From: Porogramme epimiltina
Taxonomy: Eukaryota > Basidiomycota > Agaricomycetes > Polyporales > Polyporaceae
Reading direction: 5' to 3'
NCBI GenBank assembly: GCA_900155495.1
Contig: FTLJ01000374.1
Location: forward strand, 1-63,530
Length of the DNA stretch: 63,530 bases
Below the pieces are notes generated by a model that did not search any database, had not been told where the DNA came from, and was given only the letters and a program-made list of their open reading frames with translations. The position numbers and the translations under genes are program-made. This document shows positions 46,675 to 57,207 of this stretch, one piece after another. The stretch's first letter is position 1; each line of letters begins with the position of its first letter.

Positions 46675-48806
46675 ATGCACAAGTCCACCATGGGCGAAGC
46701 GGAGGCGCTATCCCTCGCAGTGGCGCTGCTCCAGAAAATCATTTGTTTGCCGCCACCGATACCTGTCCCGAACACACAGGCGCGGGAACTACAGTAAGAC
46801 GCCATACTTTCCGTGCCACCGCCACAAATTTGCTCAGTCTCCTCTCCTCTCCAGATGCACCGGTCTGCAGACAGTCAGTAAATATGGCCGGCCTCCTCGC
46901 ATAATGTACACTTACACCACCCTTCCAGCTCGATGACGTGGCTCTAAAGATTGTCGCAGCCATTCGTGAACGGCGGAACCGTTTTCCTGCGGTCAATAGA
47001 CTTCCTCCTGAACTCTTAGGTCATATATTCTCACTTGTCCCCTCCGGAGATCTCGATGACAGAAGAGAAGGTCTCCCCCATGTTTTTAACCTCCATAGCA
47101 TCGCTCCCATGACCGAGCTCCTTCCGCTGACAACCGTCTGTCGGTACTGGCGGGCTGTAGCAACCAGCACGCCTCACCTGTGGTCAACGTTCACAGAAAT
47201 CGAGGGCAAGCCTTGCGACCCCGCGATTGCCTCTTCAAGCCGCTCTCAGACGGCCCCCATGTATTTGGTGATACGAAGTTACCAGCCAGCTCAAGCGACG
47301 CGGGACCTACTCGCCAAGGAAGGCGGACGCATTGAGGAGCTCAAGGTCACTGGGACGTATTTGAACCGTATCCTAGGACTTTCCAATTTCCCGGCTAACA
47401 ACCTCCGATTTTGTAAGCTTGCCGCTTACGAGAATGACTGGCCTCCGGCATCCTTGACGCTCTTTCAGGGCCACACTCCCTCCCTGCGTACGCTCTATCT
47501 CCGCGGACCCTTCGCCTCACCTACGAACACCTTCCCGGCGCTTACACACCTCATCCTCAAGGAGTACTGGCCGACCTCCCCCCACAACATCTCCGACTTC
47601 ATCGCCTTCCTCTCGCGATGCCCCGTTCTCCGCGAGCTAAACCTCGAGATGACGCGCGCAGTGGAGATCCGCTTCCCCGCCGCCGCACACGCGTACGAGC
47701 GCCTTCTCCTTCCGCACCTCCGGAAACTCTCCCTCATCTATACCCAGCCCTGGGTCGGCGACTGGCGCATGTTCCCGACGCTCCCAACCCTTCCGATCGC
47801 TCTCCTCGACCGCGTCCTCCTCCCCGACACCTGCCTTGTACACCTCACCGCAGTCCAACACGCGTACATCAAGCGCCTCATGCGCGCCCTTTCCGGGTGC
47901 GCGCCGCACTTATTCGACCCCGCGCGCGGTGCGACCCACATGAAGGTAGTCACACGCCCGAAGAACACAAACGTGGGGCGCACATACACTGGCGAGGACG
48001 GTCGCGCGCCGATCAGCGACGTACATACCTCCTTCCACCTCCTCGGTCCCCCTCCCACCTCCTCACCTTCACCGGAACCCGAATCCAAGCCTGCATCGGA
48101 TCGTGGCTCTGAGTCCCCTCAACCCCATACAGAGCCGGACACAGGCGCACAGACCCCCGGAATCCGGATCGACATCCTCGGCTCACCCGAAACCGGCGCA
48201 TACGAGCTCGCGCTCGACCTTTGTGCCCTCGCGCCGCTCTTCGGCTCCGTCCGTGGCCTCTGGGTCGACGCGCGCTCGAGCTGGCTCCTCGACCGCGCCC
48301 CCGGTGCCCCCAGCTCCAGCTACCCCGCGCGCTCGATCCTCACCGCGCTCCCGCGCCTCGAGACCCTCGTCGTCGCGCTCCCGCGCGCTCACGGCGTCGG
48401 CACCGCCGGCGCCTCCGGGTGCCTCGGCGCGCTCGCGCCCCCGACGGGCGACGGGCGCGCGGACGCCGAAGTGGGCGGGCGGGCGGCGTGCCCCGCGCTG
48501 CGCACGCTCGCGGTGTCCGCGTGGCACGCGCCGCAGCTGCCGCAGGTCGCGCAGGTCGGCGCGGTCGTGCGCGCGCGCGCAGAAGCAGGATGTGCGGTCG
48601 CGCGGGTCGCGCTCGCGCTGCCGCGCGTGCTCTCGGAGGTGGCGGAGGTGCGGGCGCTGCGCGACGCGGCGCGCGAGTGCGTTGTGCTCGTGGAAGGCGA
48701 GGGCGAGGGCGCGGTGTGGCAGGAGGACGTGGTTTGGGAGCGCTATGTGCCGCGCGAGTGCCGCGCGCGCGGGGAGTACCATCATTATTGGCCGGCGTGG
48801 GCGTAG
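46675..48806 (+). CDS. F-box protein C
   Basis: Seen: exons 46675-46793, 46855-46873 (19-nt micro-exon) and 46929-48806, 671 aa; a second in-frame ATG lies at 46690. F-box: RLPPELLGHIFSLV to CRYWRAVATSTPHLWSTF, then leucine-rich stretches (HTPSLRTLYLRG, FPALTHLILKEY, CPVLRELNLEMT, LPHLRKLSLIYT), a Pro/Ser/Glu-rich acidic linker (PPPTSSPSPEPESKPASD) and a very Ala/Arg-rich GC-heavy C-terminal fifth ending YHHYWPAWA. The exon plan and terminal HYW..W resemble F-box A and B, so it is an older relative on the opposite strand 6 kb away. Presumed SCF adaptor, target unknown. Confidence 0.85.
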
Positions 48807-49278
48807 GTCGGAGGGGGGCGGGCGGCGGGCTTGTGGTGTTTGGCCTGTCGGCACGCTGTCTCGCCGCCTCCTGCGGCCGGGGGAAACCCCGGGCTTAGTA
48901 ACACTTTCGAAGCTTTAGTGAATGTACGTTAGCAGGAAGGCCTGTCGGAATCATCATACGGGTAGCGCCTGAGCTACAAAATTTGACAATGGTGTTGCGG
49001 CGGCGCGTGTGTGAGACACCTATTTCATCTTCACCGATCCTGAAGCAAGCTCGACTCTCCGATCATTGATGTTTGAACCGAAGTTGTGTGCGCCGCGGTC
49101 TCAATTTCGATATGACCTCGGCGGCACAAGGGACCCTTGCATTCCAACCACACAACGCTCTGACACAGATCTATTCGGTGGTCCCGATGCCCTTTTTAGT
49201 CTTAAAATGTGGATTTTACGGAGTTCTAGGGGAATGCCCATCTATGATACAGATTTAGAGGATATCAATGGTACACAA
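48807..49278. other. Convergent 3' region of F-box C and DUF6534 copy 2
   Basis: No gene recognised. Confidence 0.45.
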
Positions 49279-51488
49279 CTACACTTCTTCATAGGTGTGG
49301 TTATCGAGACTTTCTTCGCCGCTAGACTCTCCCGAAAGTGGGCCAGATCGTATCGTGTTCAGACCACACGACAGTATCTGAGAAAGCATACCGGGTGATA
49401 AGGACAAGCGGGAAGATGAGCATCCGGAAAGGGAATATGTTACCTGGGCTGGAACATTCGTTGTGGTGCCTACACCATGGGACTGAATCCTGCTTTTCAC
49501 GTGGTGACTTGTTGCGATCTTGATCTCGCTCAGTCTTGCCATGCCCCTCGGGCTCTCGAGCGATTTCCTCGCGTTGAGACTGCACATTACATTGTGAGCT
49601 CAGAAATGGCACATGTTGAGTGATGGGTTACGCACGCCGCGAGCATGGAGTTGGCATAGACTGGAAGCCTGTTAGTCTGTGCGCGTGTCTGACTTTTAAA
49701 CTCGATACTTACGGCGAATACTCGGTATCCCTGGGATGAGGAACCAGAGTGTTTGTGGATACATGCCCTCCTATGAACGCGGTATCGGCATTAAGATATA
49801 CCAAACTGGAGAAATGCACGAACCAGGATTAACGACACCATATTGAAGAGGCTGAGGTGTGCATAATTAACTCCCGTATACTTGGGAACCAAACTGAAGA
49901 TGTAGCCCTACCCAGTGAGCAGCCCTATTCAAGGCAGAATCCCAATAAATAGGGCAAGCGGTAAGTGTGGTTAAAGGAAACTTACCCGTGTTGACAGAGT
50001 ACATAATCAGAGTGTTAAGTCGAGAATCCACCCTGAGTTAGTGTCAGTGAACGCCAAAGGGAAGCACGCAAGGAGATGAATACCTATCGAACCCTGTTTT
50101 CCACGTCCATAGCGCCAGAATGAGGGATCCTGTGAGGAGGAAGTCGGCGAGAACGAGAGCCGCGTCCCCGGCCGTGACAGACCACTATACTCAGGGGTTT
50201 AGCATTCAAGACGTAGTACCAATTTTCGCGGATGTGACCTACATATATGGCTTCTAGACCCTCTAAACCGTTGATATTGAACCTGGAATACTCAGAGGTT
50301 AGACTAAAAGTCCGCACAGCCTCAGCAATTGAGAGATAAAGCTTCTCACGAGACGTAGGTGCTATCTGAGTTAAAGAACTTATCAAGTTATCCATATCCA
50401 TGCCTGGTGCACTAGCACTCACAGGAGTAGAACGCTGCCGTAGAGAGGTGAGGCGTTGAGAGAAAGTTCGAACGGAGATAGTATAAATGTGCCTAACGTA
50501 CCTAGGCTAGTGGCACAGAGGAGGCCCTATGTTTGAGGAATAGACACGTCAAACATATTACAAGGTACCAAATGAAACTTCACGCACTGAAAATAGAGCT
50601 ACAGGTCGGTAATGCACGCCCACTGTTGAAGGTCAAAACACGGCCACCCCCAAAAGTATCATGAGATCGTACCCATATACACTCTTCGGATGAAGAACCT
50701 ATAGGTAAATGAATAGGTCATGACCGGATTGAGTCTGACTGAACGTATTTGTGCTTACATCTGGGTGAAGAAGACAGATAGACTCTGTTCATGTGAGAGC
50801 GGAATAAGCCGGAGGCCCCAATCTCAAAGAAAACGTTGAACGTACTGATGCGAGAGGCAATATCTAAGCATACAACGTGAGTACTAAGTTCCCGGTAGAT
50901 CGTGAGGGAACGCACATTGGGGGGCCTGTTGAAAGGACATTAAGGCATAACAAGCAGGACTAAGGGGCTATGCGACTCACCATACGATATTAAGCAACGC
51001 TTGGGGGTTGGAATAGTTTGAAACAAGGTAATAATAACTGAGGGTACCATAAGCACACAGCTGCCGTGTTCCTTGCAACTCCCAAACGTACCACGAGTGC
51101 ATATTGATGATACAGTTCAAGGTTTCTAGAATACTGCGCATCTGTCACGTCAGTTCCCTAAACACTTTCAACAGCTCGGGGTATACTAACAGTACAGCGG
51201 CGACCTACAGGGAGTAACGACACAACATTAGTTACTGAAATGTTCAATTCCCGGAGGCGGGACTTACCAGTGCTTTTAGGAATCCTTTGTCACGAGGATA
51301 GGAGCGGAAATATGTATAGCCTTGGTTCAGGGCGATACCGTACAACCTTCCCATTATCTTGTGAGTCTTGAAAAGTTTACGAGGGAGACGGAATGCGGAA
51401 CGTTGACTTACATTAAACCGAGAAAAGTGCCAATGAGTACTGACCCGAAGTTGGCGTCCACGGGGAGACGTCCAGCGACAGTATCCAT
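49279..51488 (-). CDS. DUF6534-type membrane protein, copy 2
   Basis: Seen: ATG 51488 gives MDTVAGRLPVDANFGSVLIG followed by TFLGLM, spliced to LYGIALNQGYTYFRSYPRDK, the family's first helix and Q-x-Y-x-Y block. Further exons read LETLNCIINMHSW, YGTLSYYYLVSNYSNPQALL, a polar WSVTAGDAALVLADFLLTGS helix with WKTGFDR, the hallmark VDSRLNTLIMYSVNTG, VYANSMLAA and LNARKSLESPRG, ending in an acidic tail HTYEEV at 49279. About seven helices. Exons between 50.4 and 50.9 kb are only tentatively placed. Known: Agaricomycete-specific, function unknown. Similar to copy 1 at 18.2-20.1 kb in layout but not close in sequence. Confidence 0.68.
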
Positions 51489-52732
51489 GACAGGCAGGTT
51501 TGCGTAGGGCTCCGGATTTGACGAGACGACCCCTAAGAGACACGGCGCGCTTTATATCTCTGAGTCACCACTGGGGGCTTGCGTCTGCGCAGTCTCGGCG
51601 GCGTGTTGGATGCCCGATGGCGGCGCATCATAACGCTTCCTGTTCTGCAAATTGCTGACAGGGCTCGTGTTGAAAAACACGAAGACGCTAGCGAGACGCA
51701 GAGCATATGGCGTGCGCTCTCTCCGGGGCGCTGTTGGTCTGAGTTGAACGCCGATGCCATCGCATTTCAATAGGTGTTCTGGACCTAGACAAATTCGTCG
51801 CGGATCACCACGCGGGGTCGGGGTCGGGTGGGATTAGATCCCTGCCAATTAACGTCGCCCTCACTGTGCAGTGTAGGGAAACAGGGTAAGCCCACCTTCG
51901 ACTTGCAAATGGTGGGCGGCGACACGATTGTTGAGTTTTCACGGCATTGCAGCATGTTCTGTGATAGTCAAGGTCAAGCGTTTCCCTCACTCATATGATG
52001 GTGGTGCGCGTAGAGATGTTCACTATATGAAACCCGAAGAGGCAGACGTTCGCTGAACACCGGCATTAAGGGCAGGCCTAGGGTCCGACACGTTGCCGCT
52101 GTGTGGGGCCATATAGCGCCCGTCGAAAGCTTGTCTGGCATAGCCTCCGAGGGCGGGACCGGCGGTGATGGAGCCCACAGGCCGACCCGTACTACAGACA
52201 ATCCCGGTTGCCCGGCCTTGAACGGCTTCGGCACGCGCGTGCTGCCCGCTCGACGCCCATCGCCGCGTATCGCGTGGAGGTGGTGGTCCGAGGGGTACGG
52301 GGAACTGCCGTCGCCGAGCGGCAGTGAGGTCTTAGATTTTGAGTGCGAGCACGTTCTCATGCTGAATAGTGAAGCTCGCGCGCTCGGTGTGGCATTAGTA
52401 TTTGCCCGAGCGGGCGGAGGTCATGACGTACGCGCGCGAGAGGGGAAAGGTCAGGTCAATATCCAATACACTTTACATCGTAATACAACCAAGTTCATGA
52501 AATCTGACTACTATTAATACATGCTGCAGCTGCCCAGAAGTCTCTGATGGAGGTCCTTGGGAACATTGCGATCTTAAACCCGAAGCTCCGCGTCCAATGC
52601 AGCCCCGTCGCTCTATATCGTTCGCGTCGGATTAGCTGATTGTCCATACGAGCGGGGGTTTCGCATGGTTCCGACTCAGGGCTAGTATGATGTCACTAGG
52701 TAAGGTACCGAATCGTAACGTCACAGCGATAG
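51489..52732. other. Intergenic, no gene recognised
   Basis: Upstream region of DUF6534 copy 2 and 3' flank of the coiled-coil gene. Short frames at 52.1-52.5 kb show no domain. Confidence 0.45.
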
Positions 52733-53530
52733 CTAGCAGAGTCGGACGCGCACCAACTGATACGATACGCCGCACAGCCGCATGAACGCGTTCACGTTCT
52801 TCTCGCGCTCGTCCGTTACTTCTAGGCCGTAATCACGTGCGAGACTTGCTGCGTCTTCAGCTAATACATTGAGGTTGGTCATATATAGCATGTCAGTATA
52901 CGACCACTCCACAGTTCAGAGCGTAATATGACGTCGAAACTCACCTGTCAAAGCAATCAAGCCTTCTAGCGTTTTTGGGAAGTTCTCGCTGATTTTACCA
53001 TGGATGTTGTACAGCGTATGTAACTTCTCCTCATTGCGGCGCTTGACCAGCGTGGCATTCGCGCGCTTCGATTCCCTGCAGCATTCGAGTGTAGGAGTTA
53101 TTTACGGGCTCGAGTGCCAAAGGTTGCAATTGGACTAAACTGACGAGTTATGTAGCTGTCTCTGGAGGTCTGCGAGCTCCTCCTGACTATTGTGGAGCTG
53201 CTGCATCATATCGTCGGGCATGTGCTGTGAAAGCAGCATTTCAACCTGCTCTTCTACGGTCTTGTCGATGGTTTCTGATACACCCTGTCGAACTACAAAG
53301 GAGTTACGTGTATGCGAAATATCACAGAGACGCACAACTTACTCAGGGCAGCAAGGTGTTCCTTGACCTCATTCTCCAAAACCGTATGGAGAAGAGCTGA
53401 GGCAGGATCAGATCCTGTAGCGATGCATTGATGGAGATAACGCACCCTCAATCCTGCCCATCTCTTCGCTGTGGCTTTTCCCCTGCTCTGCCATATCGTT
53501 CTGAACACTGTCCGAACGCCGGATGTTCAT
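52733..53530 (-). CDS. Coiled-coil protein of unknown function
   Basis: Seen: five exons, 53530-53446, 53414-53343, 53292-53145, 53075-52945 and 52860-52733, total 564 nt, 187 aa, all junctions GT-AG and in frame. Starts MNIRRSDSVQNDMAEQGKSH; the middle contains VSETIDKTVEEQVEMLLSQH and MPDDMMQQLHNSQEELADLQ, predicted to form a coiled coil; the end reads RANATLVKRRNEEKLHTLYN, ISENFPKTLEGLIALT, DAASLARDYGLEVTDEREKN and VNAFMRLCGVSYQLV. The C-terminal pattern FPxTLxxLxALT...LxxxYGL recurs, as I recall, in other mushroom proteins of no known role. Upstream sequence around 53.63-53.78 kb could hold an extra 5' exon, so the start is provisional. Confidence 0.65.
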
Positions 53531-54620
53531 CGCTCGAATCGTACATCGCACTTGCCATCCTAATCACATACCCGGCGATCTTCTCCGCGATCCCAGGCTC
53601 CCCTCCATCGTGGATCCCAGAAGTCGTCTAGATTCATTCAGGACGCAACATCCAGTTGACTCGAGAGGCAACGAGACCTACTTCCAGCTTCCTCAAAGAC
53701 TCCTGGACGCCTGTTACGATCTCCTTTATCATCGGAGATTCCATAGGAGGATTGGGGGCGACGAGTGTGTTGGGGGGGAAGGTTGTGGGGCCTGTGGGGA
53801 GAGGCGACAGGGTCCCGACCGAGTTCGATCCACTTGAGTTGGGCGGGCTGAAGAGCATTCTGAATTGCTGTGCGATTTCCTATTATACAGCTGCGTCCGA
53901 GTACAGCTGCGGTAGATGCTGTCACCCTGCGGCTCGACAGGGAAAGGTACGAGATTGGGTTCAAGACGCACAGGAGCAGCCCCCACCGCTTATATCAACA
54001 CCCACAAACCTGGGCACGCGCACGCCATGCGCCGAAAGCATGGGGTTCGGCGAACAGGGCTGGCCCACGGAAGGAAGCGTGGAAGCCTTCACTGTCCGCG
54101 CCCAAACTCAGTTCAGGGTGATTCGATGGGGGTACTGCGGTAGTCGCCGACATCCCGTGAGTGCATGTGACTCACGAAGGTGGTAATAATGTTGCCCGCG
54201 ATGCAACTACCTCCAGGGGCCCGAGGTTGCAAGTGCTCGAAGGAGTCCGACGCCAATCGACGCGCGTACAAACAGAGCTGAGGTTCCCTATGATGGTTTG
54301 AGACATGATCAACACCGGGAAAGAGAGGCGACTAAGACGCACTACTACACACGCCGCAGTTTGTCATTGTGCGAAGTGTCAGAATTGATCTCTCGACTCA
54401 GTCTCAAACTCCCCGGTCTGGGTAAAGAGATACTGAGACCGTGTCAAAGCGATTGTCATTGCAATGTCCCCGCGCCTACAGATTGAGAAGTGCGTGTACA
54501 GTACACATAGGCCGATCGGAGGGGCATTGAAAATAACGGGCGCACCTATGCGCCATGTACGTGAGCAGCGCACGTATAAAGTCCTCTAATAAAGAACGTA
54601 CCTTCCTCATCCAATTCCCC
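53531..54620. other. Intergenic; possible 5' exon of the coiled-coil gene
   Basis: Minus-strand 53634-53780 reads PPMESPMIKEIVTGVQESLR, which looks coding-like and might be an upstream exon. Otherwise nothing recognised. Confidence 0.3.
54575..54580 (+). promoter_or_regulatory. TATA-like box retained before the YCII pseudogene
   Basis: GTATAAAGTC, 41 nt before the pseudogene ATG and identical in core to the box before YCII-2. Confidence 0.5.
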
Positions 54621-55155
54621 ATGATCGAAAATGTGGCAAACGCGAAGAACGTCCGCCTGGTGTATTCCCCCGGTGTTCCGCACACCCAGAGGGTAAAGCA
54701 CACTCCAGTGCATATGGAACAGAACGCCCAACTGCTTCAGGAAGGATATTTTAGTGCGTACCAAATCCCCCGCCAGGCATGTTCTACATCCGCCATCTCC
54801 CGTCTCCCATCTCCAACCCCCAGTAACCCAATGCGAGCTTGATACGTCGGAAACTAACCAACACGCCTGTCCAACAAAGTCGCGGGAGGCGGCATTCTGC
54901 CGTCTGGTTCGCCAACATCGGATCCGAATGCAATAGAGAAGATTGTGGAGACGTGGCTCTGTGCGTGCGGAGACCGAGGAGAAGGTGTAGCAGATACTTC
55001 GGGCGGACGTGTTCTATTCTTCTGAGGAGGTGGTGGGTGTTGTCCATGCCTCTCTATGTCTTCGTATGAACATCGCTGATACTGTTTCCGAGCAATGGGA
55101 CCACGCGAGGATTACAGTGACGTCTGCGTACTTGGGGGTGCCCAAGATCGACTGA
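54621..55155 (+). pseudogene. YCII-related domain pseudogene
   Basis: Seen: exon 1 from ATG 54621 encodes MIENVANAKNVRLVYSPGVP and HMEQNAQLLQEGYF to a GT donor; exon 2 keeps VAGGGILPSGSPTSDPNAIE then breaks. The expected VRAETEEKV..QILRADVF continuation is in another frame, and the codon for the tryptophan conserved in the other three copies (VW) is TAG. The last exon, WDHARITVTSAYLGVPKID, is intact and stops at 55155. So splice sites, TATA-like box and both ends survive while the middle carries a frameshift and a nonsense codon. Inference: inactivated recently. A sequencing or assembly error could mimic one lesion but hardly both. Confidence 0.75.
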
Positions 55156-56261
55156 GACAAACATCGTGGGGAAGCGGCACTGACGCAAGGAGGGAGTTAC
55201 GGGGGTAAAATAACCCTCAGGAGCTAGTCATGGAAGATAGAAGTGAAGTCAAGCAGAAAACACTCGCCATCTTGATCGCTCTTCCCAACGCGAGCAGTCA
55301 CGATGCACGTGCTGGCGTTGCAAACACGTCACACTGCCGAGTCTGCCGAGCCACCCCCAGCTACTCCGCGGCCTCAAGTAGCTCTTGTCTAGCAGCCAGT
55401 TACCAGTAGTTGTTGGCTGCAGGAGTCTGCCTTAGTATGCCATAAGGGCAAGATGCTAACCAATTCGGTCCTCGCGGGTACACTGGAATACTAAGCCAGG
55501 TGACACGTGCGAGGCTACGCACCTATTGGTTAGTCAATGACTATTCCATAGAACTTGAAATTGACTCGACTGTGTTGCGCAGTACCAGCTGACATGTCAC
55601 GAAGCGTCTCGTTCAATAGGAGAGCAATTATGGCTGAGGCAGGAGGGCGCTGTGCCCAGAAAGTGATTATATGGGGCTGCACTACATTACTATCTCTGAA
55701 TGTCTGCTGCGATGACTCGAACGATGATGCGGTGTCCAAAGCGTAAGGTCTAGGGTTTTAGCAGGACCCGGAGTACTTTCCCGCGGGCCGCGGGTCCGCA
55801 GGTAAGTATGCTGACGCGTGCGGTGGCGGCTTCGCGCACGAGGCTTGAATGTGCTTTAGTTTGACCATGTAACCGAAAGGTATCTCTTCCCGCACCGGCG
55901 GATGTACCTACTTGACTTCCTAATCTAGAGAGCGGCTCATAACCACAACACTGGCTCTCGCGTACAATCTTTGTGCCGAGAACGGCTTAGACGGGGTATT
56001 GAGTGGCTGCTGTTCGGTGGCGCCTCACATTGTGAACTCGTTGAGGACGCACAGCCGAACTCTTGGATTACCCACTCTTTCGGATTCCAGAGGTGTGCGC
56101 AGCCCAGGGACGTTGGGAGTGAGCCTGGCGGAACACAGATATATAACCACAGGTATGCATTCGAGCGAGGACCGGACCAAAGCACACCGCACCTACTTGC
56201 CAACCCTTCCTCTCCATCTACATTCACGGTATTGCCGACGTCCCCTCTACGAGACCCAGTG
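55156..56261. other. Intergenic between YCII pseudogene and YCII-3
   Basis: No gene recognised. Right end is the YCII-3 promoter. Confidence 0.45.
56140..56146 (+). promoter_or_regulatory. TATA-like box of YCII-3
   Basis: TATATAA about 120 nt upstream of ATG 56262. Confidence 0.4.
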
Positions 56262-56750
56262 ATGTCCAACTTCTTCTTCATCACCATCCGCGACGTTGCG
56301 AGCCCGCAACACGCGAAGCACCTGGATGCGCACCTCGCGCTGAATGGGGCCCTCATGGAGAGCGGGTACATCGGTACGTCCTGCCTCGCACCCCCCCCGT
56401 CCGGATGCCGGATGCGCCGCTTGATGGGCCAGGGAGATCTCCTCGTTTATGCATCGTCGTCCTGGTCCTTGTAGTTGCTGCGGGTGGCCTCCTTGCCAAG
56501 GGCGCGCTGTCGTCCGATGCAGACGCGTTCCAGAAGTCGAAGGGCGGGTTCATGATTGTCAAGGCCGCGGACGAGGCGACGGTGTGGGAGAAGCTCAAGG
56601 TCGACCCGTACTATACTTCGGGCGAAGTGGTGCGTTCGACTTTCTCCTGTAACATATGTCTATTGAGACTCATCGCTGCCGCAACCCACGCAGTGGGATA
56701 CTTCGTCGATCGACGTAACTCCTATCATGCTCGGTTGGCCGAAGGTGTAA
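56262..56750 (+). CDS. YCII-related domain protein 3
   Basis: Seen: exons 56262-56373 (112 nt), 56475-56629 (155 nt) and 56694-56750 (57 nt), 107 aa. Reads NFFFITIRDVASPQHAKHLD, LNGALMESGYI, VAAGGLLAKGALSSDADAFQ, MIVKAADEATVWEKLKVDPY, YTSGEV and WDTSSIDVTPIMLGWPKV. The 155-nt middle exon has the same length as in YCII-1 and YCII-2, and the VW tryptophan is present. The shorter first exon reflects a start closer to the first strand. Presumed cytosolic; no reaction known. It is 1.1 kb downstream of the YCII pseudogene on the same strand. Confidence 0.87.
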
Positions 56751-57207
56751 AGCGGATTGTCTTCGTGGAAAGGATTGTACGTTTGAGCAAGGTGTACACA
56801 GTGTCTGCGCATGAAAGGAGTCAACAACTGCCAATGATATACCTATGAACACACGACGGCGTATTTGCCACCGCGAATGCATATAAATAGTCTGCCCACA
56901 CGCCAATAACATGAGTGGTCTATGAGGTTCCATTACCCAGCCGCACGATGCGATGCGACGGTCCCATGGATACATGCAAGATTAGTCCGGCGCACCCTGC
57001 ACCTCTGCCTCTAGTGTGTAGACACCCCCTTCCCCGCCACGCCGATGTCCTGCTGGTTGCAGGAGTCGCGCAATGTTCGCACCCCATTCTCTTCATGCGT
57101 CGCCGGGATGCTGTGGTCGCCATAGACGAGTGGAAGGTACGAGCAATGACAGCGCCTAACGCGTTGCCTTCTGCGCTGATCGCATGTGTAGCCGCGACAG
57201 CCGCAGC
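56751..57207. other. Convergent 3' region of YCII-3 and the ABC transporter
   Basis: No gene seen. Confidence 0.45.

Noticed and set aside
48103..48918. Plus and minus frames overlapping the end of F-box C
   Set aside because: Arg/Ala/Pro-rich composition without domains; explained by extreme GC content of the real gene.
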